Shown here: piece after piece, positions 29,624 to 41,860 of the stretch
How positions within the stretch are numbered: the first letter of the stretch is position 1
How the letters are laid out: each line of letters opens with the position of its first letter
Source: Setoptus koraiensis
Taxonomy: Eukaryota > Arthropoda
Direction of reading: 5' to 3'
DNA length: 64,000 nucleotides
Assembly (NCBI GenBank): GCA_048013815.1
Contig: CM106586.1
Coordinates: forward strand, 10,478,001-10,542,000
Position numbers and translations under genes: made by a program
Notes under the pieces: generated by a model
What the model was told of the DNA's origin: nothing
Seen by the model: only the letters and a program-made list of their open reading frames with translations
Database searches by the model: none

Positions 29624-32600
29624 TTTTGGTGCTGTTGGTTGCTGATAGCGGTGGTGCTGTTGCTGTTGTAATACATATTGGCCGTTATGTTGGGCCAACA
29701 GAGCAAATTGTTGGCCGCCATCACTGTGGCCGACATGGCCTGACTCCTCAGCGCGATGTTGGCCAGACTGGCTTGCAGCAGGGCCCGCGCCGACAGTTGT
29801 TGAGTGTTGTTGTTGCTGTTGTTGTTGCCTTGCTCATCGTGGTCATTGTTTTGATTGTTTAGATGGCTCGAGGGCGACTGTTGCGACTGTCCGGTTGCGT
29901 CCGCTTGGCCCGTGTTGAGCGCGCCTAGATCGCTCGCATTAGTTGATCGCTGTTGCGGTTGTTGATTTGTCGTTTGTATTGGCTGCTGCTGCTGCTGTTG
30001 CATCATCATGGGCCCTTTGGCCGGTCTCGGGTTGTTGTTGTTGTTGTTGTTGTTGTTGTTGGTCTCACTTGTTGACAATCCGGCCGACAATAACTGCTGA
30101 CTATCATTGGTCAGCATCCATTGATTGGCCTGGCTGTGCTGGTGCTGTTGCGCTATTGCAATTGGACTTTTGCTACTGTTGCTGTTTGTAGTTGACTGAT
30201 TGACCGCTACGTGACTGTCGCCACTCCAATTGATTGAGTTAGTATTGTAATCGCTGTCCAAGTTGACGGCTCCACCAATCATATCCGTCACCATGGCCTC
30301 GTTGAATGGGCCCGCCACATGCTGCTGCTGCTGTTGTCTTTGTTGTTGCTTGTCCGGCGTGTGTCTGCTCGCTGTCGGGTCGCCCGGGCCGCACTGACCG
30401 GCGCTACCCGACACCGGCGGCGACGAGCACGCGACACCGGCAACAGTGTTGGTCAGGCCAATCAATGACGCTATCGAAGCGGCACTCGCGCTTTGCGACG
30501 CCGACTTGCCGTAGCACACGCCCCTGGCGTTGCCGCCGCCACCACCGGATGCCCCCAAGTCCGCGGGCGAGTCAGCGGGCAAATCAGCTGGCAGGTCGGG
30601 ACAATTGTACAGTCGGGCCTTGAGGAAATTTCCGAACAATATGCTAGTCTGTTGCTGTTGTTGTTGTTGTTGCTGCTGCTGTTGCTGCTGTAGTTGTTGC
30701 GGTGACGCCTGGTGGTGAAGTTTGTGGTTGTTGTGCAAATGATCCGCTGGGTCGAGCGACGACGCGGGCGCCAAACAATTAACCGCGCCTCCGCTGCTGT
30801 AAAGTAACTGTTGTTGTTGTTGCTGTTGTTGTTGTTGGTGCTGTCGCTGCTGGTTCAGCGCGTCCAGCAGCGAGTACCGGTCCAGCAGGCCGCTCGAATC
30901 AATGGCACTGGTCAGATGCGAACTGACCGACGGGTAGTTCTGGTGGAAGTTGGCCGCGGCGGCGGCGGCCGCAGCCGCGTGAACGGCCGCTCGGGCCACC
31001 GACCAGTGATGCTCCTGACTGGTGGCGGTCGCAAACGCAGCGGGCACACTGTTCGGGCCGGTCGGCGCGCCGAAGTGAAGTTGTTGCCGGTTGTGCTGCT
31101 CGGCCAACAACAACCGGCGCTGATTGTCCGCGGCGCTGATCGAGTTTATCGAGGCCAAATGATGGCCGAACTGGTTGTGAGCGCTGTTGTGTATCGTTGG
31201 CGACTCGTTGGAGTGCATGAGATTGGCGACGCTGCTGTTGACGTGGGGCAACAATTTGGGGAAACTGTTGTGCTGACCGCCGTTGTCTTGCTGACCGCTG
31301 CCGATGTGGCACGCCGCGTTGCCGGAAAAACCATTTCCGGTTTCTAGGCTGGTGTTGCCGCACGCCAAGACGTCTTTTATGTTGAACAGTGTGCGCTGCC
31401 TGTGCTGCTGCTGCTGACTGTGAATTTGTGCAATCTGACCACCAGTGGCGCTGCTGTTCCTTCGGGCCCGTTTTATATCGAACGCCGGCGGATATTTTGC
31501 GCTTGTGCGGTTGTCTGCGGGGTTTCCGGTGCCATAAATAGACGACAGAGGTCGCTTGGGCGCGCTTGTAACGCCAGCGCCAAGATCAGCCGACGCTGCT
31601 GATTGGCGCTGTTGCTTGAGTTTTCGCTGCAAATCGCTACTGGCCTGCGTGTCGTTGGTGTCTTGCTGCAGCAACAAATAGCTGCCGGCTCCGCTCACCA
31701 GGGGCGCGGAGCACGCATAGTCGTCGGTGTCGAGACCGTCCACGTCGAGCGGCACGTCCGGCGACGAGCGGTCGTCGTCTAGGTCGTGATCTAGCGCGTA
31801 CTTGTGCGCGTTGTCGGCGTGGGCGAACCCGTGCAATTGCTGTCGCGGCTGGTTGCTGTTTGGTTGCGGCCCCTCTACGGGCAAAAGCGGTTCCGAGCCG
31901 AGCTGTTTCTGGGCAAGTGTCGGGCCTCTGTCTGCGCTGTCGTGGCCGCATCGATCGAGCTGCATGAACGACGCCAGAAAGTGATTCTTTTTCATCTTTT
32001 GACTCATAGTGTCGCCCACTGCCATGGCCAGGTGATTGCTGTTGGCTTGGTTGTTGTTCAATGACGGCGACGACGATCGCTCGTCGTCGTCGTCATTGTC
32101 GTATATCATGTCCAGCTGGCCAATGGCGGCCGACTTGTGCAACTTATGCAAATTGGTGCCGATGCCGCGAGCCAACTGCTTGTGCTGCTGCTTCAATTGT
32201 TGCTGTTGCTTCATCGACACCACAACGTTTTCCAATCGCTGATGATGCAATCGGTGCTGATTGAGCATCGTGTGATGATCGATGTCCGACAAACTGTCCA
32301 GCTGTCTGTTGGTTGCGGCCGCTTGTCGCTTGCCCGTCTGCTCAGTCAACGAGTTGGCGACTTCCGGTTGCGATTTGCGATGCTGCTGCTGCTGTTGCTC
32401 TGCGTTTGCGACCAAGCTCGACGACGACGACGACGCGCCCTGGTGCCGATTCGACGACACTGACCGGCACTGGTCGGACACTTGATGATTGTCTTCTCTT
32501 GTCTGACCGTTGCCAATTGTCGCCGCTGGTTGTTGCTTGCTCGCCGTCGTCGGCATGCCGAACCCGGCCGCCGAGCCGCTGTGCTCCGGCGTAGACAGCG

Positions 32601-34284
32601 GTCCCCGTCGCCGGCTGCCCCCGTTGAACAGCGACTTGACATCTTCCCAGGCGTACCGGATGTCTTGCGGCTGGTCGCCCTCTAAATCTATGTGTTTGCG
32701 CCACGAGTTTATGTTGGGCGAGTCAGGCGGATTGCAGCTCTCGCTGGTGGCCGTTTGGTGCGAGTGAAATATGAATTTGTTTGGCGAATAAAATTCGCCA
32801 CAATGAAAACATTCAATGCATTTTGCGCGCGAACTGTTGTATCTGGCGGGCACAAAGCGCCCCTTGCAGCCAAAGTTGATCTTGTGCATCACTTCGAAAT
32901 AGAAATTTTCCGGCAATTTGGGTGGTTGCTCGTCCACAAGGAACGACCTGCACAATCGCTCGGCCTCTCGCATCGTTATCATGCCGCAGCGCCTGGACGA
33001 GATGGGCATCGCTCCGGCGCGCCTCAGCATCTATTTGTGCGGATATTTGTGCGGATATTCGGCCAGACATTTGTGCGGATATTTGACAAGATGTTTGTGC
33101 GGATATTCGGCGTAATTTCGTCGGATTCGGCATCGTTTTGTCGGATTCGGCATCGTTTTGTCGGATTCGGCGTCGTTTCGTCGGGCGAATTGGCGGCGAC
33201 GAGGTCGCATTTGAGAGGGCCGATTGGTTCATGTTAAAGTTATAAAAATATCAATTAAGTATTGAATTAAACAAACAAGAGAGGAGTCGGTTGGTGAGTA
33301 ACGGATTGTGACGGCACTGTGGCGCCATCTGTGGGCGCGCTTCTCGCACCGCGCATATATAGGCGGCGCGCGCGCGCGTTTGTTTTCAATCACGCTCATG
33401 AAATTGATTAATTGAATGCGCGTGATTGAAAACAAACGACGACACTACATAAATAAACAATCTATTACAATGCTAATTATTAGCACTAATTTGCGCTAGA
33501 TTGTCTATTATCGTAGCACGTGGATCAAAAATTGATAAGTATAATTAATTAATTAAGTAATTACCTCCAGCTGAACGGGCGTGCACTGGACACAGGTGAT
33601 GCCGAGCGCGACGCGCCTGTTGTGTATTTCGTTGTAGCTGAAGCCCTTGAGTAGAGTGTTGGATATTTGGGCCAAACACAGGCGCTCCCTGCCGTTGATG
33701 CTGAGCGCCACAATGGGCAAATCAAACAGATTCACCGTTTTGACATCTTCGTAATTAGTGTTGATGTTGTTGTTGCTGTTGGTCAGCTGTTGTTGTTGTT
33801 GTTGCTGTTGTTGGTTGTTGTGCGACGACATGAGCGAGCCGGAAGTTGACGACGACGACGACGACGACGGCGGCGACGACGAACGCTGGTTAATTGTCAC
33901 TGAAATTGTGCTTTGTATCGCTGTTGCAATTTGCGGGGGCGGCGAGGGCGAGCATGAGGCCGCTCGAACCGGGCCGAGAGTGTGATTGTGCTGATGAGTG
34001 GTGCCAGTTGCCGGAATAACGGTCTTGTTGTTGTGCTGTTGTTGGTGTTGCTGGTGTTGCTGGTGTTGTTGTTGTTGCCGTTGTTGCTGGTGTTGCTGTT
34101 GTTGTTGGTGTTGTTGGTGGTGCTGGAGTTGTTGCTGCTGGTGCCCGTTGAGCGTCAGCATGCCGTCATCGAAGCGACGTGCCAGTGGCGAGTACGGTGC
34201 GGTCTTGCTGTGAGTCTGGCGACCAATGTTGTAGCCGCTGTGGTCAGTTGCAGTTAAATGTGGCTCGTGCTGATAACTATTCAT
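29446..34284 (-). CDS. fuss: SKOR/Fussel (CORL) Ski-family transcriptional corepressor
   Basis: Nuclear corepressor of the Ski/Sno superfamily, Fussel/SKOR branch, acting with SMAD or homeodomain partners, mainly in neurons. Two exons: 34284-33565 and 33030-29446, joined in phase 0 by a GTAATT donor and an AAATAG acceptor, giving about 1434 residues. Exon 1 ends in the first half of the Ski/Dac domain (ERLCLAQISNTLLKGFSYNE, then CVQCTPVQLE). Exon 2 resumes at LRRAGAMPISSRRCGMIT and contains the SAND-like SMAD4-binding domain with FVPARYNSSRAKCIECFHC, a Cys/His zinc site, FIFHSH and AWEDVKSLFNGGSRRR, which is diagnostic of SKOR over Ski/Sno. The first ATG is 34284; the longer frame uses TTG. 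The rest is long Gln/Asn/His-rich sequence with poly-Q of up to about 15. No C-terminal coiled coil is seen, and further 3' exons cannot be excluded. Confidence 0.93.
33031..33564 (-). other. fuss intron 1
   Basis: A 534-bp phase-0 intron splitting the Ski/Dac domain after VQLE. It holds a GTCGGATTCGGCATCGTTTT-type tandem repeat (about 33118-33185), TTTGTGCGGATATT-type repeats (33033-33110), and a 19-bp perfect hairpin at 33377-33438. Confidence 0.88.
33377..33438. repeat. 19-bp perfect hairpin in fuss intron, 24-nt loop
   Basis: Arms 33377-33395 and 33420-33438 are exact reverse complements (CGTTTGTTTTCAATCACGC). The 62-nt foldback resembles a small pre-miRNA in size. Confidence 0.92.
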
Positions 34285-34310
34285 GCTGTTCGCCAATTAC
34301 TGCTACGCGC

Positions 34311-34366
34311 TATGTCGCTATGTCGCTATGTCGCTATGTCGCTATGTCGCTATGTCGCTATGTCGC
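34311..34366. repeat. 8-bp tandem repeat (TATGTCGC)7, 26 bp upstream of the fuss ATG
   Basis: Seven perfect 8-bp units immediately 5' of the fuss start codon, therefore in its 5' UTR or core promoter. Confidence 0.95.
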
Positions 34367-36771
34367 TATACGACTATATGGCTGCACGTACTACGTGGCG
34401 GCGTCACGATCGCAGTTGCGTAATCGCCATCGCGGGCCGAAAGTGCGCTGAGTATAGGTGCAGTGTGTGTAAGTGTCAACTGGTTGCGACTGCCGGCCAA
34501 AAGTGTGCCCAAAAACGCATTGCACTGTTATCGCAACGGATATCTTGACGGTGCGCGGTTAACTGGCGCCAACTAATTCAATTGTCAATATAAATTATTC
34601 AATATCTGATATCAACACTGACGTTACATTACTGTTGCTGTTACTGTTGTTACTGTTGTTGCTGTTGTTGCTGTTGTTGTTGCTGTTGTTGTTTTACCAC
34701 CAATGCGGCACCGCACTGCGCATGTTCGCTGGCCGATCATTAGGTATGATTACATGATGAGATTATCATTACAATTGCGTCTCGTTTGTTTGCTAGTGGC
34801 GCACTGCAATTGTCCGCCGCTGCCATTGTCGACTGCAACACGACAAGAGCGGATAAGAGCGCTCAACGGCGGCTATGAGAGGGACTTTGTAAACTGAAAA
34901 CAAAATCAACGTCTCACCGCTAAAGGGGGCCGGTATGTGTGACAGTGTCGCACAGGGGGCCGGCAATCGCAAAAGTGATATAAAGATCAGAGATGGCGCA
35001 TGTCAAGTAGCGGGCGCTGCTGCTAGAGTGAGCGTGTAATCCGATTATGTCACACCGCGTTCATTATAGGACACACTGTCAATGTCTTACGCAACAACGC
35101 GATAAAGCGATAAGCAACTCAACTCGTGCGGCGCAACAACGCGTAGTACGCGCAAACTACGGCCACGGGCATAGCGAACAAAGTTATAAGTAAAGTATAA
35201 TGGCAATAGCAATAAGTAAGTGTTTGCCTATATTGCGGCCATTGCGTTGTGATCATCCGACGATCATCTGACGATCATGTGATGGTCGCGCCGGCGATCA
35301 GCTCGCCGGCGCAGGGGCCCCATTTACATAATATTGTTGTTGTGGGGCTATTGTTGCTCGCTTGCGTGCACTCGCTGCTGCGCTGCCGGCAGCTGCAGTG
35401 ATTGCCGAGAAATTAGGTAGTTGTCGAGTGATCGATCATGATACAAGGCTGCTCTCGCTCTATCTCGCTCACCGTTGCGAGTCATTGTGAGAGACGCGCG
35501 CAAAGTGAGACACACAAAGTGATTTGTTATATTTATATAAATAGAGATAATTGATTACTACTGATTGACTACTTGTGTGCTCGCCTTGCTAATCTTGGCG
35601 CGCTCGCGCGATCTCGTCGATGCCTCGTTGGCTCGCCGATACCTCGTTGGCCCGCCGATGCCTCGTTGGCTCGCAACGCTCCAGCAAATTTACTTATTTT
35701 GCTTATGCTCGAGCAAATCATCATCGCCATCGTACATTAGTGATTACATAACACACACACGATGACATAATCAATTCAACTTTCGCTCATGTCACATAAG
35801 CATAATATGTCAGGCATAAGTTGTAACAGTTGTCGCTTGCTCGCAATATCCACACAGGCAAGCGCGACAGGCCGAACGTAACTCAATCGCGTAATATCAC
35901 TCGATTCTATTTAGGGATATTCCTCGATCAGTCTGTCCAGTGGATTCGCCGGTGGATTCGCAAATAGATTCGCCGGTGGATTCACAAATAGATTCGTCAG
36001 TGGATTCAGCGAATGCCAACACATCATCGTTCATTGGACACCGTAAACGGTGAGCAGGGATGCTGGGCAGATATACGGATAGCTCCATTGGGCGTCCGAA
36101 GTGGACGCGTTAGCTTGTTTGCTCATCGTTGCGATAGCAAAACGTTTCGTCCCCAGCGAACGCACAAACCAGAATCGAGGCACCGAAATCAGAGCGGAAT
36201 TTCTCGGAATTTCTCGGAATTTCAAGTTGATTAACTTGACTGACTTTAGTTGTGATTCGCAATTCATTTTTTCCAAATTTGCTGTTTTTTTTTCATTGTG
36301 CGCCAGAGTGTCCGAAAGTTTCTTTTTCGCGCCCGAACCATGCGAGATCTATATCATGATATGTAATCGCGCAATTATGCTCATTCGACACACATTTTCC
36401 AAGCGCGGCTGCTTCCGTCCCATTTTCGGGCTGATCTCGGAATCGGACAATTCTCTGAAAATCGTTGAAATTTGTTCGAAGAAGTTCCGGTCTCTGGTTG
36501 TGTGCTCGAAGGAAGTGCTGCGAGTGTTCGCTTTTGCTGTCGTTTGAAAATTCTGTCATCACAACTTGTGACTCACAAGTTCAGTTTTTGCTGGAATGCG
36601 ACGATCTGAGCGACGATGGGCAAAAAGCGGGAGAGAAGTTCGAGAACGTTTTTCGCGAACACAAGAAAAACCTTTTTCTTCCATCATCGTCCAACTCGGT
36701 TTATTCCCGGGATTCGTATGCGTTAGGTCAGCTCGTCAGGTTGTATTTGTGTTTGCCGCTGACGGCGTTCT

Positions 36772-36813
36772 GTTGTAAAAATCGCTGCTAGCGAAAACAG
36801 TGATTTTTACAAC
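36772..36813. repeat. 16-bp hairpin
   Basis: Arms GTTGTAAAAATCGCTG and its complement with one G-T position, 10-nt loop. Confidence 0.85.
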
Positions 36814-36898
36814 GATTTTTACACTGATAATCAGTGGCGAGTAGTGGCGCCGATGCAAACTTTTCTGTCGCTCATAGCGCGTCGGCCGGTAAACTATC

Positions 36899-37059
36899 CG
36901 AAAAGCGAAAATTCAGCCGAAAAGCGAAAATTCAGCCGAAAAGCGAAAATTCAGCCGAAAAGCGAAAAGTTGGACGAGAGGCGAAAAGTTGGACGAAAAG
37001 CGAAAAGTTGGACGAAAAGCGAAAAGTTGGACGAGAGGCGAGAAATTAGCCGAAAAGCG
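36899..37059 (+). repeat. 19-bp tandem array with two variants
   Basis: Eight units of 19 bp start at 36899, 36918, 36937, 36956, 36975, 36994, 37013 and 37032. The first three end AAAATTCAGC; the next four end AAAAGTTGGA; the last is mixed. Confidence 0.95.
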
Positions 37060-38742
37060 CGTGCCCAATGAAGCGTCCGCTTGGGCAGCATTCCCCGGCA
37101 GACGACTTGCTTGAAAACAGATCAAATCCAATATCTAACGCGCCAATATTATCACTCAATTTGTCGCTTTTGACACGGCGCATTAATGGAATTGACGGGC
37201 AAATTGGACCGGAGTCGTGCAAAGCGATGAATATTTAACTACTGATGCCGAGGCTCGTTGGGGGCCGCATTTCGCTCAAGTGTGCCAATTGTGCTGCGTT
37301 CACTTCCTCTCTGGCGACTTGGCCGGCGACCTGGCCGGCGACGTGTGCAACCGGCTTGCGACTCCGTGTATTAATGCTATTAATACTAATAGAAAACAAA
37401 TGCAACAATGGTCAATTTGGTTGCGCGGCCCACACTCTGGACACTCCAGACAATCGCCGGTATCCAGCGCCATCCAATGGTGTAATCGATCGGTGCAATA
37501 TGAGCACCGACAATTGTGAGTATGGGCGCCATTGAGCAACGCGATAACCAATGCACGTTAGCCAGGGCAAAATAATCGCCGGCGTAAAGGTTAGTTACGC
37601 CTAATGAATAGCATCACGAGTTCATTGAGTATCATTATGGGCAACATTCATATGGGTAAGTGTAGGCCGAAATATGATAAATATTTGCTTTGAACATGTG
37701 CTTTAACACCACCAATTTGATGGCATATATCACACAATGGGGCCATTGTTGCGACTGTTAGCCGATATCGGTTGCCATAGCAGCGGTGCATGTTTTATCC
37801 GGCGCCGTTGCAAAATGGGGGCCAATGATAGCGTGAGCGATAATAGAGTGAGTGATAATGACAAAATGGTTTAGTTGTTGTTGTTGTTGTTGTTGTTGTG
37901 TTTAAACATGACAATAATGACGCGACGACAACAACAATAGATACGGGCCGACAACAATTGAACCAAAATTAGGCAGAGAGGAGAAGAAAAAATGATGAAA
38001 ATTGTCATGCTCAGTGAAGCATCATTGATCGATTAATTCCCACTCCACTGGCCTGTTACATTTATGTCAGTTTATATGGTGTCTCTGTGCGTCTCGTGTT
38101 TGTGTCGTGTTCGCGGGGCCGCTTTGGCGTGGCTTTGATTGGGGCCCGTCGTCGGCGCGCCCGCCAGAACCGATCGAGCCGCTGCTCGAATCAATGGGCC
38201 GGCGACACGATGAGCGATGCACTCACACGAGCATGATACAACCACGGTGTTCGCAACAACGGCAACAACCATAGTGTTCGCGGCAACAACAACAGCAAGC
38301 AACAACAGCGACAGCGAGCAACCACGACAGCGAGCAACAACAACAAACAACGCCGGTGACTTACTTGCTAATAGGTATAATTGTCGCACTCTGAGGCCCT
38401 TTTCGCTGCAAACACAAACATAATAATATGAATATATATGTGTGTATATATATACATGATGATAATATAAATGGACTGGTGGCCAGAACTGGCGCCAGCG
38501 ATAACGTGTTGTCGGGCCATTATCGTCTCGTATGCCATTTCATCGACAGAATAAATATATATAAAAATATACAAATTGCTTGGCCGCACCATCACTATTC
38601 ATTTGAGTGGCACGATAATAAATAATGTGATTGCATCTTAATCACAATGTATCGCATTTCGGTTAATGTCGCCCGTTTGTATTTATGATTTGTGTGTTTG
38701 GCCGCCAAATAAATACAAAATCAACAAAATCAAACGCATGCT

Positions 38743-38788
38743 GTTGCCAGTTTTTGGTGCATGCTTGCATGCACCAAAAACTGGCAAC
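38743..38788. repeat. 46-bp perfect inverted repeat, 2-nt loop
   Basis: 22-bp arms 38743-38764 and 38767-38788 (GTTGCCAGTTTTTGGTGCAT plus GC) are exact reverse complements separated by TT. Confidence 0.95.
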
Positions 38789-39630
38789 TCACCGGCGCAC
38801 CTCGGCCCCATCGAGCCATACGGAATCTGGTTCGAAAGCGACGGTGAGCCTCGATTGTGACGGCCTGGTCGCTGCCCTCGGCCGGTTCTTTGGCCGGCAA
38901 CCCCAATCGGTGGTTTGGGCAACACCAAACGGTTGTTTGGGGCGCAACAACAGTTGCTTTGGGGTGCGTTCGTTCATTAAATCTCCATTCAAATCGATTG
39001 AGTCACTGCACGCGCACAATTACATGATGCGAGCACGATTTGAGCGGAGATCTAATGCTGTTTGGCTATCATTGTTCATCACGTAATTAACGCGGGCTCA
39101 TCACGACACCATTTGCGAGCACAATCCGCGCACACAATAGCCCACAAATGCATACAATATACAAATGATGCCTCATTTGCATATACCTGATTTGCGTACC
39201 GTAAACGCACGTATGCGACGCGTGATTTGTGTGATGCGCTGGCGTCGACTTAATGACCATCGGCTCGATGTTGCTCAATCAACGCAATTTTACTCGATCA
39301 ACTCAATTTTACTCACAAGCTTGCCAGTCGAGTCGGCGCCGGCGATACGCCAACGATCGGTGAGCGGATTGACGCACAAATTGACAAACTGGCAGTGGCA
39401 TAGTCAAGCGTCAGTCATGCAACAATGCGACAATCAATCCAATCAATTGTTAGTTACACACAGCAACACATAGGCGGCGCACATAGTGGATAGTGATATC
39501 ACCTCACCTTGTTAGTGACTAACTATATAATTATATAATCACAGGTGATGTCACAGGCACGCCTGACAAGCCCAACCGGGCGCAACTTAAATCTCAGATC
39601 AATTGTGCGACATGCTAGTGCGGTGCTTAT

Positions 39631-39705
39631 AGCCGCTTACGTAATGGCCGCTTATGCAATAGACGCTTATGTAATAGCTGCTTATATAATAGCTGCTTAT
39701 GTATT
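39631..39705 (+). repeat. 15-bp tandem array carrying TTAYGTAAT
   Basis: Five 15-bp units (GCCGCTTACGTAATG and variants) start at 39631, 39646, 39661, 39676 and 39691. Followed by a short GTATT repeat. Confidence 0.95.
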
Positions 39706-40429
39706 GTATTGTATTGTATTATAATATTATAATCGACGCTCTGTCGCTCCAACTAACTAACTATTATGTAACCTGATAAGCTCGTCATACATTTTTCAGC
39801 GTCATCACCGCGAGTCAGTTCATTAGTGATTAGTTATAGCACCGGCACCATTATATGGGGTCTCGCACCGACACGAGTCGGTGTAACGCGAGCTCCCTTT
39901 AATTCATTAATTTGTTGAGCGCCTTTGTCGCCAGCTTGCAACATGTCGGGGCCCCTCAAAAGCCCAACAGGGTAGTGGAGCCCAACGGTAGTTGTTGTCA
40001 GTGCGACTTTGGACGGCCTAATGAGGCGCTGTCGTGTATGTTGCGCAACTTGTGCGCCATCGCTTCTAATCGCTTTCAGATGCGCAATGTGTGCCAGTTG
40101 GGGCCAAACACGCTCGACAGGTGAGACAGTGGCGAGTTTGAGATAATTAATAATTACTTATTGCTCATTATATCACTCATGTCATCGTATGTCACACGGG
40201 TGCTGCTACTGCTGCCAATGGTGGCATTAATCAACAATTAGTAGCGTTGCTCAAAGTCACTCAGTTCAACGGGGCTGTCGCAGTGTTTTGCCTTGTCAAC
40301 CATTCAATTAAGCGAAATGCGTTAGCGCCCTCTCTCCTCGAGTCGTGTACAGTGAATGGCCAGTGAGGGCCGTTGCACTCAGAGGGAGAGAGGGCGCTTT
40401 CTCTGGAGAAAAGTGGAGAAGGGATTTAT

Positions 40430-40509
40430 TAGGTGATTCAATTATGAGGCGATTCATTTACGAGGCGATTCATTTACGAGGCGATTCATTTACGAGGCGA
40501 TTCATTTAC
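40430..40509 (+). repeat. 16-bp tandem array
   Basis: Four exact GAGGCGATTCATTTAC units from 40446, preceded by one diverged unit at 40430. Confidence 0.95.
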
Positions 40510-41030
40510 AAGGCGAGGTGCGCGAGTAGACCGAACAAGCGGGCTCCAGTTTCGGGCTTATTCGCGGTTATTCGGGCTCCAGTTTCGGGCTCATTCGGGT
40601 TATTTGTTTTTGAGACGGACAGCGTTTTGAGTTTTGAGCGGAAATTCACTTTTTATCGCGCCCATGCCCAACTGACAATCAACCATCGGCTTGGCTCAAT
40701 TGGCAAGTTGAGCTCTATTTATCTATCGTGTATCTATTGTGCACGACGAGCAACTTAATGCCAGTAACTTGACTGAATATTCTCCATGTTCATGGGGCCC
40801 AAATGATCAATGACGCAACACACACACGCTTTAAATTGATTCGCCTAAATTAGGCGGCCTAATGATGCACTCTATTCATCAGCTGATCTATTTAGCTGTC
40901 AGCTGAATAGATGCGGCTGGTGGCCGGCTTGTTGACAACTGTCAAGCGAATGGCGCTCTGTCAACTGGCCATTGGCCAGGTACGAGATACTTTGATTGTT
41001 GTAGCGTTGGTTTGTTTGCTGTCGCACGCA

Positions 41031-41087
41031 AGCAAACCAAACCAAACCAAACCAAACCAAACCAAACCAAACCAAACCGAACCAAAG
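41031..41087 (+). repeat. (ACCAA)n microsatellite
   Basis: About ten AACCA pentamers. The preceding GGTTTGTTTGC (about 41011) can pair with the start of the run. Confidence 0.95.
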
Positions 41088-41793
41088 TAGCCATAAACAG
41101 CCAACAATGGTTACGTAACTACTCGTTGGGTTGCCAGTATTTATGCCGGTATTTACATAACATTTAACATGGGCACAGCGTGTGTTTGGTTATGTCAGGC
41201 AAATGTCAACTAAGTAGCCATAGTTGAGTATGTGAACCATTGTGATGAGTTGTTGTATTGAAATCACGCAAATCATTCAGAACACATTGATTTGAATACT
41301 GCAACGTGCAGCCAAATGTCATTTGACAATTGTCAATTGTCAATGGTCAACAGCTGACCTCTTTTACCTGGCTACCTGGATGCGTGCAACTGCGTGTGTC
41401 AACAAACTCATTCTGTTTCGCCGATACATTTCGCACTACAATGCATTATACATTATATATAATATGTATTACGTAATATGTAATACATAATATGATGCAA
41501 CAGTAGTAACAACATAACAACAAAATAACAAACAAACAATCGACGACAACAAGCAATAAGCAAACAGTACAATTGCAACATGACATTAGCATGTGATATA
41601 GCAATCATTGCGTCATTGGCGTCATGATTTGACAGAGATGACAGTACCCACTGTATCTATCTCTGGCATTGTTTGCTCACTCACAATAGTCAAACTGGCC
41701 CACTCAGGCTAAACGTTTAGAGAGCTATTTGACAACATTTGTCGTTGTTGTTGCCGCTGTTGCTCTACTTAATAACTACGCCCTACTGTTACT

Positions 41794-41860
41794 ATTGTTA
41801 TTGCGTAATATTGTTATTGCCTAATATTGTTATTGCGTAATATTGTTGTTATTGCGTAAT
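41794..41860 (+). repeat. 16-bp tandem array carrying TTGCGTAAT
   Basis: Units ATTGTTATTGCGTAAT at 41794, 41810 (one change) and 41826, and a 19-bp variant at 41842. Confidence 0.95.

Noticed and set aside
29297-29698. 133-residue Gln-rich frame overlapping the fuss 3' end
   Set aside because: Out-of-frame translation of the CAG tract and the GTTGTTGGC minisatellite.
34285-34296. TTG start at 34296 for fuss
   Set aside because: Four codons upstream of a good ATG at 34284; TTG starts are not expected here.
36101-36547. 148-codon plus-strand frame
   Set aside because: Starts without support, no homology recognised, overlaps equally long frames on the other strand.
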